Notes: generated from the sequence alone by a model not told the origin. 64,000 bases of DNA from an uncultured Agathobacter sp. (GCA_934307695.1 CAKRCS010000004.1:157883-221882); one strand, 5' to 3'; numbered from the stretch's first letter, positions 38,631-47,216 are shown. Numbers and translations: made by a program.

Positions 38631-40115
38631 ATGCCAGTTTTTGATTTTAACGGAGCGGATAGTAAGCAGGCGAGTGTCTGCACATATATGGTGTTTGCGT
38701 CCAATGAATCGAGTCCGTCCGCGGAGCACCCGATCATGGTGCTTGAGAATGGTTCGCAGAGTTTTTTGCATCATTCCTGCGGCGTGTTCACAAATCCGGT
38801 AAAGCGGACTTCATTTGAGTTCGATACCGATAATGGAACAGTCAGCGCGGATATTTTAAAGATTGATGCGCGTTTTACCAGCCTACTACGCTGGCTTGGT
38901 GAGAACCACATCAAGGTCCGCCTGTCCGGTGAGAACCGCCCGGATGGATATGCGGTATACAAGATCCGCGAGACTGCTTTCGGCGGCGGAAGCAAGCTCT
39001 CAGCGGAGGATGGATTTTTGCAGTTTATGATCGAACGGCTTCTTGCAAGCAATGCGCCTTCCGAGGAAGATGAGGATGAGGAGCAGGACGAGACGGGCGA
39101 TGAGATGAAGCTTACCAGCCTTCAGAGCATCACGGATTTTATGAATTGCGCCGGACGGACGATGCCGGACAATATCCGCCTCTGGTCCAGAAGAAATCTT
39201 GCGGTTGCCCGCTCACATGAGGTTACTGCGGAGGAGCGCCGTCACGCACAGCGCGCCCTGTCCATCATGATGAATATCCAGTGGAAAAACAACTATTTTG
39301 AATCGATCGATCCTGAGGAAGCGCGCCGTATCCTCGATGAGGAGCTGTACGGCATGGAGCGCGTAAAGCAGCGTATCATGGAGACGATCATCCAGATCAA
39401 CCGCACACATACGCTGCCTGCATACGGTCTGCTTTTAGTCGGGCCTGCCGGAACCGGAAAGTCCCAGATTGCCTACGCGGTGGCGCGTATCCTTAAACTT
39501 CCGTGGACGACGCTTGACATGAGTTCGATCAATGATCCGGAGCAGTTGACCGGAAGCTCCCGCATCTACTCCAATGCCAAACCGGGCATCATCATGGAGG
39601 CATTTTCCGTTGCGGCTTCCTCCAATCTCGTATTCATCATCAACGAGCTGGACAAGGCAAATTCCGGCAAGGGCAACGGCAATCCGGCGGATGTTCTGCT
39701 GACGCTGCTGGACAATCTTGGCTTTACGGACAATTACATGGAGTGCATGATCCCGACGGTCGGCGTATATCCGATTGCTACCGCCAACGATAAGAGCCAG
39801 ATCAGCGCACCTTTGATGTCGCGTTTTGCGGTGATCGAGCTTCCGGATTACACGCCGGAGGAGAAAAAGATCATCTTTTCGCAGTTTGCACTCCCGAAGG
39901 TGCTAAAGCGCCTCGGTCTGCATGACGGCGAATGCATTGTGACGGAGGACGGTCTTGACGCGGTGATCGAGATGCACAAGAATACGTCCGGTATCCGTGA
40001 CTTGGAGCAGGCTGCCGAGCACATGGCGGCTAATGCACTTTATCAGATCGAGGTCGACAAGGTGCCGTCTGTCACCTTCGATGCCGAGCAGGTTTATGCA
40101 CTGCTGTCGCACTAG
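38631..40115 (+). CDS. Lon-like AAA+ ATPase without protease domain
   Basis: The 494-residue protein starts at an ATG preceded by AGAGGAG; the frame is open further up without a site. The first 150 residues form an unrecognised domain, followed by an acidic stretch (SEEDEDEEQDETGDE). The AAA+ module has Walker A GPAGTGKSQ, Walker B VFIINELDK, a sensor-1 region YPIATANDKS and an arginine-finger region LMSRFAVIEL. The block ahead of Walker A (ILDEELYGMERVKQRIMETI) is Lon-like. No Ser-Lys protease domain follows. It may be a chaperone or remodelling ATPase. It is monocistronic, just after the palindrome. Confidence 0.82.
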   Translation: MPVFDFNGADSKQASVCTYMVFASNESSPSAEHPIMVLENGSQSFLHHSCGVFTNPVKRTSFEFDTDNGTVSADILKIDARFTSLLRWLGENHIKVRLSGENRPDGYAVYKIRETAFGGGSKLSAEDGFLQFMIERLLASNAPSEEDEDEEQDETGDEMKLTSLQSITDFMNCAGRTMPDNIRLWSRRNLAVARSHEVTAEERRHAQRALSIMMNIQWKNNYFESIDPEEARRILDEELYGMERVKQRIMETIIQINRTHTLPAYGLLLVGPAGTGKSQIAYAVARILKLPWTTLDMSSINDPEQLTGSSRIYSNAKPGIIMEAFSVAASSNLVFIINELDKANSGKGNGNPADVLLTLLDNLGFTDNYMECMIPTVGVYPIATANDKSQISAPLMSRFAVIELPDYTPEEKKIIFSQFALPKVLKRLGLHDGECIVTEDGLDAVIEMHKNTSGIRDLEQAAEHMAANALYQIEVDKVPSVTFDAEQVYALLSH

Positions 40116-40195
40116 GGAAAATAATCGCAAAAAAGGGTGGTATGCGTGAGTTTAAACATGCATATCACCCTTTCTATGTATGTAGAGAGAGCGAC

Positions 40196-40259
40196 TCCGT
40201 GTGTCAATGGGCGCTCCGCGTGTCAATGGGCGCTGTGCGTGTCAAAAGGAACGTCCCTA
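40196..40259. repeat. Dispersed REP-like element, copy 1
   Basis: This copy has two GTGTCAATGGGCGC units about 18 bases apart followed by GTGTCAAAAGGAACGTCCCTA. The end of the element forms the TAG stop of the minus-strand acetyltransferase gene. It closely matches the copy at 50254-50314, and its last part matches 42538-42558. Confidence 0.8.
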
Positions 40260-40739
40260 AAGTATGCATTCCAATTCTAAGCAATTCCATTCTTCGCCCA
40301 TTACACTATACTTTTCTATTTCATCCTGAGGTACATCCTCAAAACCTACCGCCTTATAGCAATAATAAGCCGATTCATTATTTTCAAAAACTCCTAATGA
40401 AACTTTGCTCGCGCCAAATATTTCTTTCGCATATTTTAAGCCTAGTTTCAGCATCTTTTTTCCATATCCCTGACCGCGTTTTTCCAAGTCAACAACTACA
40501 AAACCAAACCGTAATTCCTCAAAAGATTCATTCGGTCTTCTCATTGTAAAAAATCCCACTATCTCATTATCATCAATAGCAGTAAATGCCATAAGATTGC
40601 TTACCGTATTGAATTGCTCGACAGAAATCGGATAGTCCCCTAAAACGCCTGCTGTCCATTTATAAAAAGCTTTCTCGTCATTTATCCATGACAAAATTGT
40701 TTGCGCATCATTTTTATTATATGGTCTTAATCTTAACAT
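40257..40739 (-). CDS. GNAT-family N-acetyltransferase
   Basis: The 160-residue protein has the GNAT acetyl-CoA loop in DLEKRGQGYGKKMLKLGLKYA and the later NESAYYCYKAVGFE block. The N-terminus LRLRPYNKNDAQTILSWI resembles RimI-like and aminoglycoside-type members. Its C-terminal stop codon is supplied by the dispersed element that abuts it, so the last residues may differ from the ancestral form. The substrate is unknown. The region is more AT-rich than the neighbouring AAA+ gene. Confidence 0.85.
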   Translation of the reverse strand: MLRLRPYNKNDAQTILSWINDEKAFYKWTAGVLGDYPISVEQFNTVSNLMAFTAIDDNEIVGFFTMRRPNESFEELRFGFVVVDLEKRGQGYGKKMLKLGLKYAKEIFGASKVSLGVFENNESAYYCYKAVGFEDVPQDEIEKYSVMGEEWNCLELECIL

Positions 40740-41006
40740 ATATGCCTCACTCTCTCATCCCTTTAAAATGTGTCCCAACCTAGAGCCATTTCATAAAACT
40801 TTTGATTTCCGCCATTATAGCATAGGACCAAATAATCTTTCAAAGGGTTTTCCTTGTGTAAGGCAGTCCTATCTAACCAGTGATGTAAATTTATAAAATA
40901 ATCTATTGAAAATCTATAGTTGTCGTGATATTATAAATACAAACATACGTTCGATTTTATTATTATATGATTGAAGTTGATTAAATGGGTATTCTTTTCG
41001 GAGTGC

Positions 41007-41053
41007 TTGACAGTCACACATTATTTCCATACAATATAATGTGTGACTGTCAA
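41007..41053 (+). promoter_or_regulatory. Operator of the AbiE operon: perfect 18-bp inverted repeat
   Basis: TTGACAGTCACACATTAT at 41007-41024 is exactly mirrored at 41036-41053 around an 11-base spacer. TATAAT at 41035-41040 lies at the inner edge of the right arm, 15 bases before the ribosome binding site of the antitoxin gene. AbiEi-type antitoxins repress their own promoters by binding inverted repeats, which this fits. Confidence 0.85.
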
Positions 41054-41068
41054 AGTGAGGTGAGAAGA

Positions 41069-41662
41069 ATGAACGCCAAGGAGAAAATTGAAGAACTGCT
41101 GCAAGCATCGGTGGACGGCACGATCACCGCAGCACAGGTATCAGAAGCTGGACTGCACCGCAGCGTTTTACAGGAGTTTGTCAAGGACGGTGAGATATAT
41201 CGCTTCGGGCGCGGCTTGTATGTGCAAAGCAGCGCATGGGAAGACGATTTCTACCTCTTGCAGCGCAAGTATGGGCGCGGAATTTACTCGCACGATACTG
41301 CTCTGTATCTACTGGGATATTCAGACCGTACCCCAGCGAAATACACAATGACCTTTCCCAAAGGCTACAACGCACCATCCTTGAAGCAAGAAAATCTAAT
41401 TGTCAAGCGGGTTGTGCCGGAGAACTACGAGTTCGGCAGAATTGAAGTTAAGTCCCCCTCCGGCAATCCAATTCGTATTTACGATTTAGAACGAACACTG
41501 TGTGACATTCTGCGCGGCAGCGGCAGTGATGTACAAATTGTCACAGAAGCTATGAAACGCTATGCAGCGTCCAAGGACAAGAACCTTCACAAACTGATGC
41601 TGTATGCAGATCAGCTTCGCGTAAAGCCCAAAGTGCAACGCTACATGGAGGTTCTACTATGA
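41069..41662 (+). CDS. abiEi: AbiEi-type antitoxin and transcriptional repressor
   Basis: The 197-residue protein has an N-terminal winged helix (KEKIEELLQASVDGTITAAQVSEAGLHRSVLQEFVKDGEIYRFGRGLYV) followed by the AbiEi C-terminal fold (IYSHDTALYLLGYSDRTPAKYTMTFPKGYN, IRIYDLERTLCDILRG). The ATG with GAGGTGAG upstream was chosen. It neutralises the nucleotidyltransferase toxin, with which it overlaps by four bases (ATGA). Type IV AbiE systems give phage resistance by abortive infection. The perfect operator upstream points to autoregulation. Confidence 0.93.
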   Translation: MNAKEKIEELLQASVDGTITAAQVSEAGLHRSVLQEFVKDGEIYRFGRGLYVQSSAWEDDFYLLQRKYGRGIYSHDTALYLLGYSDRTPAKYTMTFPKGYNAPSLKQENLIVKRVVPENYEFGRIEVKSPSGNPIRIYDLERTLCDILRGSGSDVQIVTEAMKRYAASKDKNLHKLMLYADQLRVKPKVQRYMEVLL

Positions 41663-42504
41663 TTACCCAAAATCCAATGCAACTAAAAGCCTATATCAAG
41701 AACAAAGCAGCAGAAAAGCATATCTCAGCGCAACTCGTCATGCAGAACTATATGCTTGAGCGGCTACTGGAACGGATTTCGCTCTCGCCCTATAAGGGCA
41801 ATTTTATCCTCAAAGGGGGATTTCTAATTTCCGCCATTGTAGGACTGGACACACGGACAACAATGGATCTGGACACGACGATCAAGGGATTCACCCTAAC
41901 GCAGGAAGCAATCCGCAAAATCTTTACGGAGATTTGCGCTATTCAGATTGCCGACGATGTGCAGTTTGAAATCGTCGGCATCTCTGACATTCGGGAAACC
42001 GACGATTACCCCGGCATCCGGGTCGCACTGAAAGCAAACTATCCGCCGATCAGCGTACCGCTGACAGTGGATATCACCACGGGCGACATGATAACGCCTC
42101 GTGAAGTGGAATACACATTCTCGCTGCTGTTCGATGACCGCTCGCTCAGTATTCTTGCCTACAACCTTGAAACTGTGCTGGCGGAAAAGCTGGAAACTGT
42201 ACTGTCCCGCAATATTGCGAATACCCGTCCAAGAGATTATTACGACATATATATCCTATACGCATTGCGCGGCACGGAATGCGACAAAGCAACTCTACAA
42301 CAGGCACTAGAGCGGACAACACAGAAACGCGGCAGCGGCATGATCCTGACAGACTACCCGGAGATTATGAAAGAGATCCGCGAAAGCGATTCTCTCCGCA
42401 AGCTGTGGGAGAAATACAGCTGCGAGTATGAATACGCAAAGGACATTTCCTTTGATGATACCTGCAATACCATTCAGATGATTATGGACACAATCATGGT
42501 GTAA
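41659..42504 (+). CDS. abiEii: AbiEii-type nucleotidyltransferase toxin
   Basis: The 281-residue protein has the DNA polymerase-beta-like motifs of AbiEii toxins. These are KGG at 52-54 (LKGGFLIS), the metal-binding TMDLD with Asp70 and Asp72, then LAEKLETVLSR and the RPRDYYDIYIL block. Related toxins add nucleotides to tRNA acceptor ends. Both the start and catalytic residues look intact, so the pair is probably functional. Confidence 0.94.
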   Translation: MITQNPMQLKAYIKNKAAEKHISAQLVMQNYMLERLLERISLSPYKGNFILKGGFLISAIVGLDTRTTMDLDTTIKGFTLTQEAIRKIFTEICAIQIADDVQFEIVGISDIRETDDYPGIRVALKANYPPISVPLTVDITTGDMITPREVEYTFSLLFDDRSLSILAYNLETVLAEKLETVLSRNIANTRPRDYYDIYILYALRGTECDKATLQQALERTTQKRGSGMILTDYPEIMKEIRESDSLRKLWEKYSCEYEYAKDISFDDTCNTIQMIMDTIMV

Positions 42505-42537
42505 ATCTTTATGGATTGTCTGGCAGCACAGCGCTCA

Positions 42538-42558
42538 TCGGCACAAGGAACGTCCCTA
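42538..42558. repeat. Dispersed REP-like element, copy 2 (short)
   Basis: CGGCACAAGGAACGTCCCTA is the 3' portion of the element found at 40196-40259 and 50254-50314. Its last three bases form the stop codon of the ABC permease gene on the minus strand. Confidence 0.65.
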
Positions 42559-43209
42559 CAAATCTACTGCGGCGAATCTTTTTATGGATGCCTTGCAGGA
42601 CAGCGCGGATACCAAAATGTACACCGCGAGCGCAACCGCCAGGAACAGCCACTGTCTGCCATCGCCCATTGTATCGGTGTCGTTTAAAAACCCCAAGACC
42701 GGAATATGATGTAGCGTCTCAGCAAGCGCGATCAGTACAAATGAGCCGATCGCAAAAAGCAGGAACGGCTTGCCGCATTTATAGGCGGTCTTGAAAAATC
42801 CGCCGAGAAACAGCCAGTTAAACAGTGCAAATACCAGAAGATTCCCGGCTAGGAAGAACTGGTTTGCATTCATCATCGCATTATGGGTGTATGGCGCAGC
42901 GTCTGCCAGCACCATCATGCGCAGGATCGTCAGGATCACCGTAAGCAGAAAGCTGATCATCTGGATCAGGATGGTAAATCCGTATTTTGCTCTCACAGCA
43001 TCCGTCTTTTTTACCGGAAGCAGGACGGTGTACAAAATATCGTTGTTCATACAGGCATTCTGAAATGACTGGAACACGCCGAAACAGACGAAAAATGCGC
43101 CAACCAGAATGGGATATCCCGGAATCAGCGCCATCACCGAAAACAGGATAAAGATAAATGAGATGGAAGAAGCGGATAACTTTATCTCTTTACGCATCAA
43201 ATTTTTCAT
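42556..43209 (-). CDS. ABC-2 type transporter permease
   Basis: The 217-residue protein has six hydrophobic segments and the form of the ABC-2 permease group found beside short bacitracin/lantibiotic-type ATPases. An AAGGAGG lies before the chosen ATG, inside the end of the ATPase gene. It would form the membrane part of the transporter with the neighbouring ATPase. The stop codon comes from the dispersed element. Substrate unknown. Confidence 0.8.
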   Translation of the reverse strand: MKNLMRKEIKLSASSISFIFILFSVMALIPGYPILVGAFFVCFGVFQSFQNACMNNDILYTVLLPVKKTDAVRAKYGFTILIQMISFLLTVILTILRMMVLADAAPYTHNAMMNANQFFLAGNLLVFALFNWLFLGGFFKTAYKCGKPFLLFAIGSFVLIALAETLHHIPVLGFLNDTDTMGDGRQWLFLAVALAVYILVSALSCKASIKRFAAVDL

Positions 43210-43933
43210 GGAGCACCTCCTTTTCAAAATAGATCATGATCTCCTCTAGGTTTGTGCCGATGCCCTGCTCCCTGCACTGTTTTATGTATTGCTCCATCCG
43301 CCCGGAAAATTCCATTTTTCCTTTGCGGATATAGGTGATCGCATCCGCGCATTTGTCCAGATCTGAGGTAATGTGCGTGGAGAACAAAATGGCGGCACCC
43401 TCTTTGGCAAGGTATTGGAATACCTCTAGCAGCTCGTCCCTGGATACCGGATCAAGTCCGCTGGTCGGCTCGTCTAAGATGAGCAGCTTCGCGCCATGTG
43501 ACAGCGCGATCGCGAGATTTAACTTCACTCGCATTCCCTCGGAGAGCTGCGCCGGGGTCTTATCCTCATCCAGTTCAAAGAGGTCTGTATATTTGCGGTA
43601 CAGCGCATCGTCCCAGCTTTGGTAGAAGGTCTTGGTCACGCTTACGATGTCGCGGATCTTCTTCTTTTTGTAGTAGTCCACCGCGCCGCCGGCGTATCCG
43701 ATCTGCTCTTTGATCTGTGCCTCGTTCTCTTTAAGATTTTTGCCAAAATACACGATCTCGCCGTCGGTGGCAGGGATCAGGTTCAAGATGGATTTGATCG
43801 TGGTGGTCTTTCCCGCGCCGTTGCGCCCGATCAAGCCCATGATCGTGCCGCTTTCCACCTCGAATGAAATATCCTCCAGCGTGAATTTTTCATATTCTTT
43901 TCTCAGATGTCTTACCGATAATACTGCGCTCAT
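43190..43933 (-). CDS. ABC transporter ATP-binding protein
   Basis: The 247-residue ATPase has Walker A GRNGAGKTTT, the signature LSEGMRVKLNLA, Walker B LLILDEPTSGLDP and the switch His in ILFSTHITSD. The signature reads LSEGM rather than LSGGQ, as is common in this drug-type group. It overlaps the regulator gene by four bases and runs past the permease start, so all three genes form one operon. Confidence 0.95.
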   Translation of the reverse strand: MSAVLSVRHLRKEYEKFTLEDISFEVESGTIMGLIGRNGAGKTTTIKSILNLIPATDGEIVYFGKNLKENEAQIKEQIGYAGGAVDYYKKKKIRDIVSVTKTFYQSWDDALYRKYTDLFELDEDKTPAQLSEGMRVKLNLAIALSHGAKLLILDEPTSGLDPVSRDELLEVFQYLAKEGAAILFSTHITSDLDKCADAITYIRKGKMEFSGRMEQYIKQCREQGIGTNLEEIMIYFEKEVLHEKFDA

Positions 43934-44355
43934 TTGTCCTTACCCTCCCTTGCCATGTTCAGCAGCTCTATCAGCCCTTTTTCCTTTATGATGGCGATTC
44001 CCTGTCCTTCGTCTCCGAGGACGATGAGATTGTCGCCCGGCTGGATGTCAAAGATTTTCCGCGCGCGTGCCGGGATCACAATCTGCCCTTTGTCGCCGAC
44101 CTTGACCGAACCAAACATGTGCTTGCCCTTCGGCGGAATCTTCAAACCTTTGTTCTCCGTGGGATCATAATTGACCAGATCATCCAGCGATACCCCAAAA
44201 ACGTCTGCAATCGCTTTGGTTTTTTCAATATCCGGTATGGATTCCCCGGTCTCATACTTTGACAGCGTCTGCCTGCTGATACCGACTCGTTCCGCAAGCT
44301 CCTCCTGCGATATGTTGTGCAGCTTCCGTAATGTGATCAGATTGTCCCGAAACAT
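43930..44355 (-). CDS. XRE-HTH and SpoVT/AbrB fusion regulator
   Basis: The 141-residue protein joins an N-terminal XRE helix-turn-helix (LRKLHNISQEELAERVGISRQTLSKYETGESIPD) to a C-terminal SpoVT/AbrB swapped-hairpin domain (GSVKVGDKGQIVIPARARKIFDIQPGDNLIVLGD). AGAGGAGG lies before the ATG. It overlaps the ATPase gene by four bases and is the first gene of the ABC operon, so local autoregulation is likely. This fusion occurs in Firmicutes. Confidence 0.9.
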   Translation of the reverse strand: MFRDNLITLRKLHNISQEELAERVGISRQTLSKYETGESIPDIEKTKAIADVFGVSLDDLVNYDPTENKGLKIPPKGKHMFGSVKVGDKGQIVIPARARKIFDIQPGDNLIVLGDEGQGIAIIKEKGLIELLNMAREGKDK

Positions 44356-44407
44356 AGGCTTCCTCCTCTTATTTTTCTTACTTTTGCTACTTCTTTTAAC
44401 ATTATGA

Positions 44408-44445
44408 TAAAAAAAAGAATAGCAGATGTCCACCTACTATTCTTT
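44408..44445 (-). terminator. Rho-independent terminator after sdpI
   Basis: AAAGAATAG (44414-44422) and CTATTCTTT (44437-44445) pair over nine bases, with two further pairs inside. On the minus strand eight Ts follow. It separates the sdpRI unit from the ABC operon. Confidence 0.9.
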
Positions 44446-44479
44446 CCATTTTCGGACTTATTTTGTTAATATTTGTTGC

Positions 44480-45118
44480 TTACCGGGACTGCCCCTTGCG
44501 GTAGTACATGTAGGAGTAGATCACCGGCAAAATGCACGGGAGGATGGTGAGCGCCATAAGCACCCAGATATTCTGGAACGGCGTGGTGACGATCAGAAGG
44601 AGCCCGCCGATCACCATGCATTTTCCACCGAACCGGTGCGTGTGATACCAGTTATCGGCATCATTCAGCGCCCACGAAATGCGGAAGCCAATGGTGTAAT
44701 TCGGCTTTACCGTCGGCAGGAAGTTGCCTAGGATCAGATAAAGAACTCCGATGAGCAGCCCGCAAAGAAAGCCAATATCAAACTGATACCCTAAATTATA
44801 CCCATAAACCGTGCTGCATACAATGATGGAAAATACCGGGCAGATCCACAGGACAATAAAGAATATTTTTTTGTTGATGCTGTTTGCCTTGGGATCAATG
44901 TTCGTTGCGATCACGCATACCAGATGCAGGATCAGCATGATCACCGGAAGCCCGAACACCGCAAAAGCCTTGGATGAGTAGCCGTCCGGTTCGTTGCCTG
45001 TGCTCCAATGGGTTGCAACAGAATCCGGAAGCTGCTTCCACAGAAGCAATCCGATAAGGATCGGAAGCAGCGTCGCAATCGATGTGAGTAATATCATTTT
45101 TTTATGTTGTCTGATCAT
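44480..45118 (-). CDS. sdpI: SdpI-family membrane immunity-like protein
   Basis: The protein is about 212 residues with six helices. The N-terminal DUF1648 part reads LPDSVATHWSTGNEPDGYSSK and the C-terminal SdpI part reads NYTIGFRISWALNDADNWYHTHRFGGK, which is the family signature. In B. subtilis SdpI gives immunity to the SdpC toxin and sequesters SdpR at the membrane. No toxin gene is visible here, as is usual for the many orphan sdpRI pairs. The second ATG (45118) has the better distance to AAGGAGG; the first is six bases upstream. Confidence 0.92.
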   Translation of the reverse strand: MIRQHKKMILLTSIATLLPILIGLLLWKQLPDSVATHWSTGNEPDGYSSKAFAVFGLPVIMLILHLVCVIATNIDPKANSINKKIFFIVLWICPVFSIIVCSTVYGYNLGYQFDIGFLCGLLIGVLYLILGNFLPTVKPNYTIGFRISWALNDADNWYHTHRFGGKCMVIGGLLLIVTTPFQNIWVLMALTILPCILPVIYSYMYYRKGQSR

Positions 45119-45392
45119 GGTCATTTCCTCCTTTTAATTCAGTGATCCATAGCATGATCTCCTCAAGCACGGTGGTGTTGAGCTCATAATAGATGAATTT
45201 TCCTTCCCGCTCGTCGCGGATCAGGTCGGCATCCTTCAAAACGGACAGGTGTCGGGAGACCGCCGCACCGGAAATCGAAAAATGGTCGCCGATCTCGCCC
45301 GCAGACAGCCGTGACTTCTTGAGTAGATTAAGGATTTCGCGTCTTGTTGGATCGGCAAGCGCGCGAAGCGTATCCTGCATTCCCAAATTCAT
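45102..45392 (-). CDS. sdpR: SdpR-like ArsR-family repressor
   Basis: The 96-residue protein is a winged helix of the ArsR family (LRALADPTRREILNLLKKSRLSAGEIGDHF, SGAAVSRHLSVLKDADLIRDEREGKFIYYEL). It has no metal-binding Cys pair, as expected for SdpR. It overlaps sdpI by about 20 bases. An inverted repeat just after the promoter is the likely site for autorepression. Confidence 0.93.
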   Translation of the reverse strand: MNLGMQDTLRALADPTRREILNLLKKSRLSAGEIGDHFSISGAAVSRHLSVLKDADLIRDEREGKFIYYELNTTVLEEIMLWITELKGGNDHDQTT

Positions 45393-45400
45393 CCCTCCTT

Positions 45401-45458
45401 CATTTAACGTTTAACTTAATTGTTAAATGTATTATAACATAATACGTGCGTTTTGCAA
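45401..45458 (-). promoter_or_regulatory. Promoter and operator of sdpRI
   Basis: On the minus strand TTGCAA (45458-45453) and TATAAT (45436-45431) have 16 bases between them. Directly downstream, CATTTAAC (45401-45408) and GTTAAATG (45422-45429) form an inverted repeat with a 13-base centre, covering the transcript start. This is the expected place for SdpR binding. Confidence 0.75.
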
Positions 45459-45465
45459 GGGGAAA

Positions 45466-46713
45466 TTAAAGTGTTTTTTGCAATTGCTGCCATTCATGTT
45501 TTAATAATCGATATTCTAAGCGGGTTTTCATTTTTCCATCGTGCCATTCATAATCAATATGCTCGGCTTCTTTTATTAATCCGTTTTTCTGCATAACCCT
45601 CTCGGAACCCTTATTCTCTGCCAGACACCCGGTTGTAATTCTGTACACATTGTCTTGTGTGAAGGCATATTCCAGAACCTTCTTCAATGCCTCCGAGGTG
45701 TAACCATTCCCCCAATGCCTCGGATATGTAAAATAGCCCAGATGGACAAGCTTTCCCACCGGAGTGTTGGCTTCAACCGTATACCCGATGCTGCCAACCT
45801 GCTCGTGCGTGTCTTTCAGCTCCATGTGAAAGAAATAGAATTGCCGCTCCGGAGATTTCATGTCAGACAGGACTTCCGCGAAATCCCGTCTGGCTTCCTC
45901 AACGGAATGCAACTGTATGTCCTGCAGATAGTACATGGTCTCGGCATCCGTTTTCAATCTGCTGTATGCCTCAAAATCCTTCTCTGTATAATCTCTTAAA
46001 ATAAGTCTGGGGGTTTGTAGTTTTATCATCACAGCGCCATACTGGTATCTTCCCTTCACGCCGTCGACTTCCGCTGTTTGATAAGGAAATTTCTGCAGCA
46101 AATCAAACAGTTCTGAAAGCATTGCTATTGAATATTCCGGTATTTCATCATCCAACTGTGGTTCGTAGTATGCACCGAGTCCACGCTTCAAATGAATGGT
46201 ATGTATTCCAAGACGATTTGCCGGCGCGATATCATTATCCATACGATCACCAACCATGACCGCGTCTTGCGGGCTGCAATCCGCTTGCTTCAAAGCCCAC
46301 TCAAAAATTGCTGGCGCGGGCTTTGCCATACCAAGTTCTGCGGATGCAGCGATCACTTCAAAGAATTGAAGCAGATTCCAACTTTTCAGACGCTGTTCTG
46401 TGCCGTAGTTCTGGTTTGCAATCACACCGAGCTTGTATCCGCGCCGCTTCAGCTCTGCCAAAGTCGCGGCAGCGTCAGGATATAGCTCCTCATCTTCACT
46501 GTGCCACGGTGCCTTGGTCAGCGCAAAGTATTCTATTGCAGCCATATCGCCGTTTCGTCCTTCGCGTATCATCTCAAGACGTTTTTCACGGTACGCTTCC
46601 TCTGTGACACCCGTGCCCGATATCATCTCTTTAATCCGTCGAGTGTCTGCTGCTGTTTCATCAATTAAAGTTGAGCCGAGGTCAAAGAAAATCCATTTTA
46701 CGTTCAACGGCAT
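45466..46713 (-). CDS. HAD-like hydrolase fused to GNAT acetyltransferase
   Basis: The 415-residue protein has two domains in one frame. Residues 1-225 are a HAD domain with FFDLGSTLID (nucleophile Asp11, second Asp replaced by Gly13), GVIANQN, KPAPAIFEWA and VMVGDRMDNDI. Residues 230-415 are a RimJ-like GNAT domain (LQTPRLILRDYTEKDFEAY, LGYFTYPRHWGNGYTSEALKKV, NKGSERVMQKNGL). The join near residues 225-230 shows no stop. Loss of the second Asp would affect normal phosphatase chemistry. The substrate is unknown; the fusion suggests linked dephosphorylation and acetylation. Confidence 0.85.
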   Translation of the reverse strand: MPLNVKWIFFDLGSTLIDETAADTRRIKEMISGTGVTEEAYREKRLEMIREGRNGDMAAIEYFALTKAPWHSEDEELYPDAAATLAELKRRGYKLGVIANQNYGTEQRLKSWNLLQFFEVIAASAELGMAKPAPAIFEWALKQADCSPQDAVMVGDRMDNDIAPANRLGIHTIHLKRGLGAYYEPQLDDEIPEYSIAMLSELFDLLQKFPYQTAEVDGVKGRYQYGAVMIKLQTPRLILRDYTEKDFEAYSRLKTDAETMYYLQDIQLHSVEEARRDFAEVLSDMKSPERQFYFFHMELKDTHEQVGSIGYTVEANTPVGKLVHLGYFTYPRHWGNGYTSEALKKVLEYAFTQDNVYRITTGCLAENKGSERVMQKNGLIKEAEHIDYEWHDGKMKTRLEYRLLKHEWQQLQKTL

Positions 46714-46737
46714 ATCGCGCTCCTTACAACTTCCTAT

Positions 46738-46914
46738 TTATTTCTTCTCGTTATTTTTGATTGCTTTTAGAATACAAATCCCCATTGCCAAAATAGGAAG
46801 CAGCACCCTAAGCGCCAAAAATCCTTGCGGGTCTCCAAAATCAATATTTGCATCTATAAGCAATCCAATAAACCATGCTGCTAAAGTGCAAATAATAGCT
46901 ATTGTGTAAGCCAT
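46738..46914 (-). CDS. Small membrane protein, 58 residues
   Basis: Read directly, the frame begins MAYTIAIICTLAAWFIGLLI and ends KAIKNNEKK, with two hydrophobic segments joined by a short DANIDFGDPQGF loop. GGAGAG lies seven bases before the ATG, a good ribosome binding site. It sits 24 bases upstream of the HAD-GNAT gene. I do not recognise a family. Codon use looks like that of the surrounding AT-rich genes, so I consider it real. Confidence 0.65.
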   Translation of the reverse strand: MAYTIAIICTLAAWFIGLLIDANIDFGDPQGFLALRVLLPILAMGICILKAIKNNEKK

Positions 46915-46985
46915 ATATCATCTCTCCATAAATTTTAATTTTCTACTTTGCCCGATTCTGCAAACTTGAAGTTGATATTCCGTAA

Positions 46986-47216
46986 TCAGTTTTTTGTCGG
47001 TGCAATGATTACCTTACAATTTGAACAATAATGCGCTTCCGCTTTATATCCATTCGCTTTTAACGGTTTGAACTGATTGATTAGGGGAACTCCCTGTTCT
47101 GCAATTGAAAAAGAGAGAACCGATGGTCTTTCTCCGTTCGGAATCCATTGCACAGGCTGTCCCCCGTTAGGGATATAGCCCAGCTGCATTTCTTCTTGGC
47201 AATATGGACATTTCAT
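46986..47216 (-). CDS. Small zinc-ribbon protein (DUF6487-like)
   Basis: The 76-residue protein begins MKCPYCQEEMQLGYI and ends with HYCSNCKVI, giving a CxxC...CxxC zinc ribbon. The middle IPNGGQPVQWIPNGE and FKPLKANGYKAEAHYC are typical of a family of small proteins annotated DUF6487. Function is unknown. It is an isolated gene in the AT-rich accessory stretch. Confidence 0.75.
   Translation of the reverse strand: MKCPYCQEEMQLGYIPNGGQPVQWIPNGERPSVLSFSIAEQGVPLINQFKPLKANGYKAEAHYCSNCKVIIAPTKN

Noticed and set aside
41007-41040. TTGACA and TATAAT in the AbiE operator as a -35/-10 pair
   Set aside because: The spacing is 22 bases, too long for a normal promoter; only the -10 box and the inverted repeat are claimed.
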